A DNA stretch of 64,000 bases, from contig NC_088297.1 in the NCBI RefSeq assembly GCF_032854445.1, positions 11,554,163 to 11,618,162 of the forward strand, in the 5' to 3' direction. The DNA is from Liolophura sinensis. Its lineage: Eukaryota > Mollusca > Polyplacophora > Chitonida > Chitonidae. Shown piece after piece: positions 38,601-47,539 of the stretch (its first letter is position 1; each line of letters begins with the position of its first letter). Under the pieces are notes generated by a model. The model searched no databases and was not told where the DNA came from. It was given only the letters and a program-made list of their open reading frames with translations. Position numbers and translations under genes: made by a program.

Positions 38601-41600
38601 GTGGCGACCAAAATCACGGTGTTGGAATGCAAGGTCAAAAGTGCACGATACATGTTACTAGGCTTTAGAGGTGACACGGAAAAAGGCACGATGTGACATT
38701 TGTCATAACATCCTGCACAGACAGATAAAACACCTGCTGTCGTTACACTCAAAAAATTACTTTGTTAATTCTAACAGAAAGTCTCTTGCCTGAGTGATGC
38801 TAGAATGTATTCTGTTATTGCAATAGATTGTTCTTTTAAATATAACACGCATATTTTATTAATTCAACATAAAGATTCTACTAGAATAACAGAATATTAT
38901 GTTGAATGTGACATAGTATTGTGTTATAACAACAGAATACAATTAATTTGTTAATTCTAACAGAAAGTCTCTTGCCTGAGTGATGCTAGAATGTATTCTG
39001 TTATTGCAGTAGATTGTTCTATTAAATATAACACTCCGTCGTATATGTGAAATATTCTTGAGTACGGCGTAAAACACCAATCAAAAAAAAAAATAATATT
39101 AAATATAACACACACGTTCTATTAATTCAACATAAAGATTCTATTACAATAACAGAGTTCTATGTTTAATAAGGCATAATATTGTGTTATAATAAATAGA
39201 ATACATTCTATCATCGCTCAGACAACATATTTTCTGTTAAAATTAACAGATTAATTTTTGGAGTGTAGGTTTCATCTATAAAGATTGAGCATTGGTTACA
39301 ACAAGCGGTCGAAGACACTGTAGCTCTTCTGAAAAATAGGTTACATTATGTGCATGTTAGGGCCCGCTACATTTTCTGTTACACTATTTAGGTCACAAAC
39401 ATACATATGTATACCTGCATCTGGAGTTATATCGGAGATTTTTGACAAACAGCGACCAACTTAAATCCAGTTGAATTTTTGCTATTATTTTGAATAACCC
39501 AAATAATTACCTTATACAAAGCATTGTCCCTGACTGTGCACATGTTACAGTTCAAAATCGGCAATAAACTTTCTGAAATTTTTAAAGCGGGTCGCATTAT
39601 AACTTCAGAATCATTTTAGCACTATGGATAGTAAAAGTAAGAGTTTAATGATATTTACTGACAAGAAATTATTATCAGTTTGGCTATTCTTGCTTAATAC
39701 ATAGAATTTGAATTGCCAAGCGAAAGTGGATTTTTTTGGCCAAAAATCTCAGTTAAAGCCTCTTTAAATAAGAGAAGAATAACACCTTTGACATTTCCAC
39801 ACAACCTTCCTGGAAATCATCATCCGTCTGCTAAGAAGGTCGTATTACACTTGCATACTTGGACGCTTAAACTATTATCGCTGCATATCTTTAGGTCCTC
39901 CAATACGAGTTTACTGAAGAAGCACGCAGGACCGGAAACGACAAGCTGATATTAACCTTAGCAACTGCTTCCGGTACATACTACATTGACCAGTCGTATG
40001 AGCCGTGGAAGATTCCAAAGTAAGTAGAAGTAAATGTACTCCTACACTAATACTTCATGTCAAAGTTCAGAAGATAGAACGGCATAAAAATTATGAGATA
40101 TTTAACATATTGACACCTGACCGTGCGTCTGTGTAGTCGACATTTGTTTTGGTTTATATCTCTTGGAGTAGAATTGATATATTATAAACATAATAATAAT
40201 GTGAATGAACCACATAATGTTCCGGTTAGTCCTCGCACTGTTCACCCGGAACAGGGCTCAACTGTTAATTATGCTGTTGTAGATACATAGATTACATGTT
40301 GCTGATGACGTATAATTACCATGGCAACTGGGAGAACGTCACAGGGCATCACAGTGGACTAAACGCTCATTGGTCAGATTTCGTTACTGAGAGGCCAGGA
40401 CAAACGGAACTCCATCAGGTATTTGATAAACACGATTTCAAGTGATATAGTTTGGAATAACCTTAAACTTCTGATAAAAATTTATACAAACGTCAAAGGT
40501 TCAGAATTTTTTTATAACTTGGGGTCCAATTAACCATTTGGAGCTGTCTGGTCTTCAATATTTCTTGGATTATCGACAGTAACAGACTAATTGGAGCAAT
40601 TGTTTTGGAATAGCAATAAAAGTTTGCGCTTTCTGGCAAACTTTGGCATTCTTTGGGTTTGTGTCCAAGCCCTAGGCATTTGAAACTGACAAAGCTATGA
40701 GCAATACCTTGTTTTAAGTGAGGACTTACCTAAATTGCTAAAAACCACGTCTTGTGTGTGTAGCTCTTGTATCCTTAACTGGTGAGGATGTATGTATAAC
40801 TGTAATTCTTAGTGACAATGATTAGACACATTTCACATGGAATGTAGTTTTCAAAAGTGTAAAACTAAATTGAATTTTTTGAAGGGGAATATTTAATCTC
40901 GATTGCAGTACAATACGTATATCACAACAAAAAGGCAGAATGCAATATTTTTTTTACAGTTCCCTGCAAGTTCAGAATTTTTATGCAAATGGTAAACTGA
41001 TTTGTGAAACTCTTTAGATTGATGCCACAATCTAACCACATCATCAGATCGGTAAATGTTATTTAGTACATGATTTTAGTGACGAAGTCATAGTAGTTTG
41101 GGATTTACACTTTTTGGACAAAACATGTGGGAGTCTTGTTGGCGAAATAGCCTAGACTGCCTAGCATAACATGCGTCTAATTTGGGAGGTCGTTGGTTCG
41201 AAACCCGGAGTAGTCGTAGCCGATTTATTTGCCTGTATTGCAATCCACAAAGAGTGTAAGTCAAATAAAATTAATAACGCTGTTTTGTATACGGTCTTTA
41301 CAGTTTTACACAAGTTGCAGTTCAACCATAGCGCTGTATTAAGCAGAGAGCACTCGTCCATTATATCGATAATACTGTTTTGCACACGGCCTTCATAGTT
41401 TTACACAAGTTGCAGTTCAAGCATAGCGCTGTATTAAGCAGAGAGCGCTCGTCCATTATATCCATAAAACTGTTTTGCACATGGCCTTCATAGTTTTACA
41501 CAGGTTGCAGTTCAAGCATAGCGCTGTATTAAGCAGAGAGCGCTCGTCCATTATATCGATAATACTGTTTTGCACATGGCCTTCATAGTTTTACACAGGT

Positions 41601-44600
41601 TGCAGTTCAAGCATAGCGCTGTATTAAGCAGAGAGCGCTCTGTCCATTATATCGATAATACTGTTTTGCACATGGCCTTCATAGTTTTACACAAATTGCA
41701 GTTCAAGCATAGCGCTGTTATAAGCAATAGGCGCTTGGTTAATATATCGATAATACTGTTTTGCACACGATCTTTATAGTTTTATAGAACTTGCAGTTCA
41801 ACCACAACGCTGTTATAAGCAATAGGCGCTTGGTTAAAATATTGATAATGCTGTTTTGCATATCGTCTTTATAGTGTTACGTAAGTTGCAGTTCAACCAT
41901 AGCGTTCTTGTAATCAGAGAGCGATTGTCCATTCTATTGATAATACTGTTCTGCACACGGCCTTCATAGTTTTACATAAGTTGGAGTTCAACCATAGCGC
42001 TGTTCTAAGCAATAGGCGCTTAGTTAATATATTGATAATGTTGTTTTTATAGTATAGGGTTTTTATAGTATTACATAAGTTGCAGTTCAACCATTAGCGC
42101 TGTTATAAGCAGTGAGCGCTTGTCTTTTCCAGCAATGGTCTATTGACTACTGGCTGAACAAAGGTATGCCCAAGGAGCGGTTGATCGTCGGCCTCCCGAC
42201 CTACGGTATGTCGTTCACATTAGAGGACCCCAGAAATAACGGAATCCGAGCCAAAACCGTAAACTCCACGGACTGGCGGGAGCGTGCAGGGGACGCAGGG
42301 CCTTGGACAGAGGAGAGGGGCGTCCTGTCTTACTATGAGGTCAGTTATTTATTTATATTTGTTTGGTTGGTTGTTTTACGCCGTACTCAAGAATATTTTA
42401 CTTATACGACGGCCGCCAGAATTATGGTAGGAGGAAACCAGGCAGAGCCCAGGGGAAACCTACGACCATCCAAAGGTTGCTGGCAGACCTTCTCACGTAC
42501 GGAGGTCAGTTAACTCGTGAATACACTTCTCTGCGAAGAGTACATTTTAGTCCTTCTAGGCTTCTGTTTCGCTTATTCTGCTAATCGCCCCTGGATTTAA
42601 TCCACTAGCAAAAGCTAAAAACATTTAGCTAGAGCAATTACAACTGCAGGCCTTATAGAGTTTGGTTTGGCAATGACTCATGTGTGATACTCCATTGGTT
42701 GGACGCGCACATCCTTAATGAAAAACCAACTTTATTGTATCAAGGGATTTAAAAGTTTTACCTTAGCTTGCTCGCCAACAAAGGTGCTGTGCAGTGAGGT
42801 CTGTCAGAGTCTTGGCTCTCCTTACCGCTACGCATTACCGGTAAAACCCATAAGATTGGCATATGAATCTATATGAAGTAAAACCCATGAGATTGGCATA
42901 TGAATCTATATGAAGTAAAACCCATGAGATTGGCATATGAATCTATATGAAGTAAAACCCATGAGATTGGCATATGAATATACCTATTATGCATCAACTG
43001 AATACAATTGAACAATAATAAAAAAAATAACATTAGTTTTAATTAAGTACTCTGTTCACATTCTCTTCCAGATTTGTACCTTCCTGAAGTACCAGGGGTG
43101 GGACAGAGAGTGGATTCCCGACCAGCGGGTGCCTTACGCGACGAAGGGGGACCAGTGGGTCGGGTACGAGGATGTACCTAGCATCACAATAAAGGTGAGT
43201 ATTAATCTCTCACTCACTACCCAAGGAATCTATAAGGCGCTGATCAAGACTTAATTAGAGGCCCTTCACTGAAACCAAGTAGATTCCTGCCTGACTAGTA
43301 AGGTCAAAGGCTCGAATCCAGGTCTCGCTGGTTCTTTTTCCGCTTAAGTCTGATGGTTTGTCAGTTATACACTACGCTTTCATCCACCCATAAACCTGAA
43401 CACCGTTTCGATTGCGGTTAAAAATTTCATTTATATCACGCTGGAGAAATCGATGAATGGGTGTTGGAAAGCGGAGGAAACCACGGCATCTCGTGTGAAG
43501 CAAGAAAGCAGCTGGATTCGATCCCCCGACCTGTCAAGAGCATGTGTTCTGAACTAAGGCTCTATCAGCGTGGTTCCCTTTTCCGTTTTCAGCGTGGTAC
43601 TTGCATGGTGTCCCAATAAAATAGTTAGCTGTCCTGTTTTGGGAATAGTTTTGTTGTAATTGGAGACGTACCCAAACTGATACCGTATACCCATTTAAAG
43701 CACGAACCAAAAACATGATTTTCTCCCCTTACAGTCCGAAAACATAATGAGCAGGGATTTAGGGGGAGCTTTCGTGTGGTCCGTTGAAATGGACGACTTC
43801 CGCGGGGTGTGCGGAGAAGGGAAATATCCTTTACTCAGCAAAATTAACGAGATTCTAAAACCACAACCAGAAGGGCCGACAACCCTGCGCCCTCCTTACA
43901 GAACACCGCAGCCCGTGCGTATCACGCCTGTACCGACGACAGCAGCCCCCCCTACTACCAGCCAACCGACGCGAAGGCCCGCAACTCGCACCACACCTCG
44001 CACACGTCGTCCAACAACCAGGCGGCCATACGTGACGACGCCGCGACGGACGACAGTGCGACGAACGAGTTCGTGGTGGACAGCCCGCCCAACCACTCGC
44101 AGGCGACCGGCACCAACCACCAGGCGGCCAGTGGCAACAACCAGGCGGCCATCCGTCACTCGTCCCCCTGCACAAAGTAAGTGGAAGTGACCTCAATGTA
44201 TTCAAACAAGCGTGTTTGAGCTTTAATTAAATTAGTCATAAAAAAAAAATTATTGCCTAACGCATTCGGGCCTAAGTTTCGAAATTTTTTTTTCATTCCT
44301 GTTTTACAATAACGATTTGTGGGCAAAATGGTAACCTAATACATGTACTCGTGTATTGCCCAAGAGTGACAATGGTCAATACCTCTTGGGCCTGAGTGGC
44401 CATTGCCTGGAAATAGGTACTCTATTGCAAACTATAACGTAGGGGCCTAAATGTGGAACATTAAAAGTGGTGAATACATTTACACAATTTTTCGAAACTA
44501 GTATCAAATAAAATTCAACTTATATGTTTCAGTTTAAAAAAAAAAAAACAAAAATAACTTCCCAGATCTTTAGTAGGCTTACATGGTGTGTCATCATACT

Positions 44601-45133
44601 CCGCATGCCCACATCTTTCGAAATATTTTAACATGATAGTGTATTTTATGATGGCTGACAACAGCCATCTAGACAGCGACCTTGGGGACCCCACGGGAGG
44701 CGCTATTTTAACAAACCCACGCCTTTTATGCACCCTCCAAAAACGCGGAAGACGCCACAAACGCGGATCCGCATTTTCCGTGCCTTCTGCGTCTTCTGCG
44801 GGGGCACGAAGGTCGCGGTGTTGTTACAACTGCGCCCTCCGTGGTGTCATGCTCAACAAACGGACGCTATCAGCCACCCCCACATTTCGCGATAACAAAA
44901 AAAAAACAGCACCAAAAAAAAAACAATAGATGATATAACCATTCACTATTTATATCTTTGCAGAACTGGACTGCACATATTTACCAGACGGAATCCACGC
45001 CGATCCTACCAGTTGCTTCACCTTTATATTCTGTGCGGAGGGACGAGCCTTCACGCTTAAGTGTTCTGCAGGCACCAAATTTGACGTCGACAGAAAAGTG
45101 TGTGACTTTGAAAAGCTGGCTAAATGTCCTTAG
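29563..45133 (+). CDS. Secreted GH18 chitinase B (10 coding exons, 562 aa)
   Basis: Predicted chitin endohydrolase and tandem paralog of chitinase A. Exons: 29563-29623, 31659-31826, 36289-36451, 36985-37078, 39895-40019, 40283-40418, 42133-42339, 43072-43194, 43735-44176, 44964-45133. All introns are GT-AG, with the same nine phases as chitinase A. Exons 3, 4, 5 and 8 have identical lengths in both genes (163, 94, 125, 123 nt). Residues 1-20 form a signal peptide ([20 protein letters not shown]). The GH18 barrel spans about 22-400: LLAVGGW at 95-101, DGLDMDWE at 135-142 (proton donor E142), MTYNYHG at 212-218, [11 protein letters not shown] near 371-381. A Thr/Arg/Pro linker with TTRRP repeats covers about 403-506. 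The CBM14 domain has Cys 510, 524, 530, 540, 553 and 561. As in A, the motif reads YN where many chitinases have YD. A SINE sits immediately after exon 7 and duplicates its donor site. Confidence 0.95.
30898..31012 (+). repeat. SINE-A 3' fragment in chitinase B intron 1
   Basis: Truncated body (CCGGGCTCTGCACGGTCCCA) and full tail with AAATAAATAAATAAATA. Plus orientation. Confidence 0.8.
31459..31567 (+). repeat. SINE-A 3' fragment upstream of exon 2
   Basis: Truncated body and diverged tail (TGTGGCATAAAACTCCTGTG) ending GAATAAA. It lies about 90 nt before the exon 2 acceptor of chitinase B. Confidence 0.75.
31896..32119 (+). repeat. SINE-A copy in chitinase B intron 2
   Basis: Body and tail, with the head truncated. 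It begins about 70 nt after the exon 2 donor. Plus orientation. Confidence 0.8.
32487..32706. mobile_element. MITE-like element D, copy 2
   Basis: Shares the terminal sequence GTTAATTTTAAC and the TCTGAATGATGCTAGAATG block with copy 3 (38746-39267). It ends with the inverted counterpart TTAAATTTAATAGATTATTC. It is non-coding and diverged, and lies in chitinase B intron 2. Confidence 0.6.
33376..33609 (+). repeat. SINE-B copy, 5'-truncated, intron 2
   Basis: Plus orientation. The body has CTTCGGTAAGTCGTCTCAGT and the end of the element has ACGTTAAACCCCAAGCACTC. The tail is a (CACT)n repeat. Confidence 0.8.
34017..34182 (-). repeat. SINE-A copy in chitinase B intron 2, antisense
   Basis: Minus orientation, with the tail complement TTTATTTGATTGGTGTTTTA at the left. 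The body extends to CGTACGACCGGAGAGGCAGC; the head is absent. Confidence 0.8.
35510..35835 (+). repeat. Degenerate tandem array of about 30-bp units resembling the exon 3 start
   Basis: About ten units carry AGTATTATC, then CTTTGTACTCTGGCG or ATTACCGGTACACT, then TTTCAG. Exon 3 of chitinase B, 450 nt downstream, begins AGTATTATCAGCGTACTCTG right after its acceptor CAACAG. The array therefore looks made of copies of the acceptor plus the first exon bases. Confidence 0.75.
35958..35978 (+). repeat. TG microsatellite
   Basis: (TG)n followed by a T run in chitinase B intron 2, between the tandem array and exon 3. Confidence 0.9.
35998..36300 (+). repeat. Acceptor-like repeats leading into exon 3
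   Basis: Three diverged copies of a block with ACGAGTATTGTTAATTTACT and a C/T tract ending in AG occur before the true site. Examples are TTTCTCCCAGATAGTATTAT near 36031 and TTTTCCCCCACAGAGTATTG near 36150. The real acceptor is CGCCCCAACAG at 36288. The decoys resemble functional 3' splice sites. Confidence 0.7.
36985..37078 (+). CDS. Chitinase B exon 4: GH18 catalytic motif
   Basis: Encodes [18 protein letters not shown], carrying the complete DxxDxDxE signature with Glu142 as proton donor. It is 94 nt, phase 2 in and phase 0 out, matching the equivalent exon of chitinase A. No frame or motif damage is seen, so activity is expected. Confidence 0.95.
37400..37685 (+). repeat. SINE-B with tRNA-like head and target-site duplication
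   Basis: Reference copy of family B at about 37411-37665, in chitinase B intron 4. It has the head GGCCCCGATGGCTCAGTTGG with a tRNA A box and a B-box-like GGATCAGTCCTGG. The element ends GTACGACGTTAAACCCTAAG followed by CACTCACTCACT. The flanks AATGAATGGTC at 37400-37410 and 37675-37685 are a likely target-site duplication. Confidence 0.85.
38202..38284 (+). repeat. SINE-A 3' fragment, chitinase B intron 4
   Basis: Short tail piece (CCCATCATAATGCCATCGTA, GAGTACCGCGTAAGACATCA) ending AAATAAATAAAT. Confidence 0.75.
38746..39267. mobile_element. Composite MITE-like element D, copy 3, with nested SINE tail
   Basis: The outer inverted repeats are long, about 75 bp: the left end starts CACTCAAAAAATTACTTTG and the right end is its near complement, ending TTTTTGGAGTGT. 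The left half is partly repeated in tandem (TAACAGAAAGTCTCTTGCCT occurs twice). A truncated SINE-A (39035-39097) lies inside, flanked by ATTAAATATAACAC at 39021-39034 and 39098-39111. Confidence 0.75.
41142..41220 (+). repeat. tRNA-like relic before the 95-bp array
   Basis: It contains TAGCCTAGACTGCCTAGCAT and a good B box (GGTTCGAAACC), reminiscent of a tRNA-derived SINE head. It does not fold as a convincing functional tRNA on reading and is annotated only as a relic. It lies directly upstream of the minisatellite in chitinase B intron 6. Confidence 0.4.
41275..42125 (+). repeat. 95-bp minisatellite, about 9 copies, abutting the exon 7 acceptor
   Basis: Units of 95-96 bp contain CTGTTTTGCACACGGCCTTC, AGTTGCAGTTCAACCATAGC and AGCAGAGAGCGCTCGTCC. 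Later units diverge (GCAATAGGCGCTTGGTTAAT). The last unit merges into the polypyrimidine tract of the exon 7 acceptor (GCGCTTGTCTTTTCCAG, ending 42132), so part of the splice signal appears to be repeat-derived. Confidence 0.9.
42337..42512 (-). repeat. SINE-A inserted at the exon 7 donor of chitinase B, duplicating it
   Basis: SINE-A in minus orientation (42348-42501) is flanked by identical GAGGTCAGTTA at 42337-42347 and 42502-42512. The first copy spans the exon 7 donor (GAG|GTCAGT), so the target-site duplication created a second identical donor 165 nt downstream. The 55 codons between the donors are free of stops in the gene's frame. Splicing at the second donor would add 55 SINE-encoded residues between SYYE and ICTF. 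Confidence 0.85.
42841..42985 (+). repeat. 37-bp tandem repeat, 4 copies
   Basis: The unit contains GTAAAACCCATGAGATTGGC and ATATGAATCTATATGAA. It is nearly perfect and lies in chitinase B intron 7, about 90 nt before the exon 8 acceptor. Confidence 0.9.
43735..44176 (+). CDS. Chitinase B exon 9: end of GH18 barrel and T/R/P linker
   Basis: Begins [19 protein letters not shown] and continues to EILKPQPEG, the end of the barrel. A linker rich in Thr, Arg and Pro follows, with repeated units such as TTRRP and [18 protein letters not shown]. The Thr content allows O-glycosylation and the Arg content makes it strongly basic. The matching exon of chitinase A is instead Lys/Trp-rich. Confidence 0.9.
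44964..45133 (+). CDS. Chitinase B exon 10: CBM14 domain and stop
   Basis: Encodes a compact CBM14 module with six Cys (510-561) and ends KLAKCP then TAG at 45131-45133. A TATAAA at 45188-45193 followed by TG-rich sequence may serve as a non-canonical poly(A) signal; no AATAAA is seen close by. Confidence 0.92.
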
Positions 45134-45288
45134 GCTGAAATTCGCCGCTTTTGTAACAATTAGGTAGCTGTATATAGGAATTTCTGTTATAAAATATATG
45201 CGTGGTACTGTGTTTGTATTGTATGGTTGTTATTCGTTGCATACACGAGTTGACAGTGTCGCCTTCTACGATGAACTACGCCACAACT

Positions 45289-45592
45289 ATTGAGTGCTTG
45301 AGGTTTTAACGTCGTACTTAACAAGTTTTTAGTCATATGACACGAAGGATCCTTAGAGTGCATGTAATAAGTCTCCTTCTTGCAGGACGGATTTCCACTG
45401 CTCTTTTATCTAGTGCTACTTCACTGAGACGACTTACCGAAGGCAAGTAAACCGCCCCACCCGAGCCATTATATTGATACGGGTCAACCAGTCGTTTATG
45501 CTGAATGCCAAGCGAGGAAGTTACAACTTCCTCTTCTAAAGTCTTAGGCCCCGAAGAGGACACTCTACCCACTATGCCATCGGGGCCAGTCC
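45289..45592 (-). repeat. SINE-B copy with tRNA-like head
   Basis: Minus orientation. The minus strand begins GGCCCCGATGGCATAGTGGG, a tRNA-like head with an A box. The body matches the copies at 37411 and 51783, and the tail lies near 45290. Confidence 0.85.
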
Positions 45593-46364
45593 CACTACTT
45601 GGAACGTAAACTCTCAATCAGCGTGCCGACAACTGCTAGTCAAAGCGCCCACGCCTCCTAACTCCTTATATTGACTGGTCAGCCAGCATCATGTGGCTTT
45701 ATTTACGTTACAAGCGAGAAACAGTCAACTCTTGTGTTGTCTGGATTCAGACCATGTACATTTAGCATTTTCTGGTTTGGAGGGAGTCATTTTGTAGAAC
45801 AGATGGACAGGGTCCCGCAATTAGCGTGCGTTGACCTCACCTTGTATTATTTGTTAGATCATGTGTTAAAACAATATGATACATGTACTTCACACTTCTG
45901 ATTCTTTCTAGAATCAACTTTCAAAGCAACATCGTTCTCTACCTATGTGCGCTGAGCTGTTATATAGCTCGGAATACTCAAGTAAGCTTGTGACATTTTT
46001 AGGTGATGTCAATTTCACAACATAATTGACCCAAGAGGTCAATCAGCTGGACATGGTGTCAGGTTGATATGGCGGACACGTTTGATTCGCACTTTTTGGT
46101 CCGAGTCAAATGGTGCCAATGATTGATAGACGTGCACAAATGCCTCACTCTACGAACTAACCATGCATTATCTTGATTCAGGCATTGTGTATCGCATATG
46201 CAGCGAACTTTGCTGATCTAATGTGATAATCGGACCCACAAGTCGTCCGTGCTAAGATGGCAGCGGTCTCCGCGTATCAATAAATATGAACCATCCTTCG
46301 AGAGAATTTTCTGCCCAGGTGACTGCGTCTTGTTTTACTGTCTATGCTGTAAGTATTTTGTATT

Positions 46365-46640
46365 GTATGTATGCTTGGGGTTTTACGTCGTAGTTAATAG
46401 TTCAGTCATAAAACGACGAGGAGTCATTAGGTGTGTACATGTACTGTGTCTTCTTGTGGTGTGCAGAAGACACTAGACATGACATCCCACCCCGTCATAT
46501 TATTCTGACATCAGGTCAGCCAGTCCTGTTTCCTTGCTCTAACCTCTCAGTGCTGGCGTAAAGCGATGCATCAATAAGTACCATTTTTAAAGTCTTTGGT
46601 ATGACCCGACCTGGGGCTCCCGATCTTTTATACTGTACAC
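46365..46640 (-). repeat. SINE-C copy
   Basis: It shares the tail complement (GCTTGGGGTTTTACGTCGTA) with SINE-B. The body is distinct: AGACACTAGACATGACATCC, CAGCCAGTCCTGTTTCCTTG, then GTATGACCCGACCTGGGGCT. Related copies: 2385-2665, 4378-4610, 52655-52945, 60198-60372. Confidence 0.75.
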
Positions 46641-47164
46641 TTCTCTATGCATTACGCGATCTGAACCGAATGGATTACCGATATCTTAGTAACCATTTCC
46701 GAAGTACATTCCCATAGCATCGCCTTGGGTCGCCATTTGGTGTTCTACTAAAGCATATTTCAGTTCCACGATCACAGTCAATGTTACGGATAGATGAATC
46801 GAAGAGATCTGGGGCAAAGCCACCCGCATTAGGCAGTGATGACCGCTTACTCTGCAAGACGTCTCGGAAGACGACGTGGGTAAAGAAAATTGCCTTCCAA
46901 AATGATATAGCCTGTTTTTGAATCGATAGTTCTCGATAGTGTGTTCTTTGGATTTGCACAATTTACATCTTTGCAGATGTTTTCTTTTTACAACCCGGGC
47001 TTATAGGTCACTGATAGAGTGGAAAACATGGGCTTTTTCGCAATATATACTTCACAATGGTGTGGCTATTTTGCTTTCTCCACACTAGGACGATCACGTG
47101 ATCTCCAAGTTCCAAGGCTCCTCACAAAATTATCCCCAAGGATTCTAAATGAATGCCAACGGGA

Positions 47165-47410
47165 GAATTTACAAATTCCCTGTCTAAGACCAGGTGCCGA
47201 TTCCACAAAGACAATCCTGACACAACCAGCACTTAAAACCTTGCCTCAATGCTTATTTTTTGGTAATGAAACCTTGAAATATAGACACATCTGTCTTAAG
47301 ATAATATCGATGAGGTCATCAAAATTTTCATTCCCAGGGCTCAATAGTGAGCTCTATAATCGTATTCCAAGTTTTGACTTAAGTCAAAATTGGCTTTGTG
47401 GACGCGGTTC
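47165..47410. mobile_element. Inverted-repeat element F
   Basis: The ends are inverted: GGTGCCGATTCCACAAAGAC at the left, and GGCTTTGTGGACGCGGTTCC at the right, whose complement resembles the left end. The interior shares ATCTGTCTTAAGATAATATCGATG and CAAGTTTTGACTTAAGTCA with about 1850-2032. It is probably a non-autonomous DNA element. Confidence 0.55.
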
Positions 47411-47533
47411 CCGGACTGGAACTGTGGATATGAGTTGCGCGTCTTACTGTGTTTAACAACGACCAAGTTAATACTTGTACACATGGCCCCAACAAAAAAA
47501 AAACCCTAATGAATCCTGTTTTTACAATAACAA

Positions 47534-47539
47534 TTTATT
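47534..47539 (-). terminator. Candidate poly(A) signal for SRRT
   Basis: TTTATT on the + strand reads AATAAA on the minus strand. It lies about 1.6 kb past the SRRT stop codon. Intervening SINE tails also carry AATAAA on the minus strand, so a shorter 3' UTR is possible. Confidence 0.45.

Larger units (their letters stand above)
45134..47533. other. Convergent intergenic region between chitinase B and SRRT
   Basis: No gene was recognised. It contains the probable chitinase B 3' end (TATAAA at 45188-45193), a SINE-B copy (45289-45592, minus), a SINE-C copy (46365-46640, minus) and inverted-repeat element F (about 47165-47410). The long + strand frame at 47019-47456 crosses element F and shows no known domain. 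Confidence 0.6.

Noticed and set aside
43855-44205. Antisense open frames over chitinase B exon 9
   Set aside because: Shadow frames caused by the GC-rich T/R/P linker codons of the sense strand.
47019-47456. 145-codon + strand open frame
   Set aside because: It crosses inverted-repeat element F and shows no known domain; no upstream promoter or splice signals were convincing.
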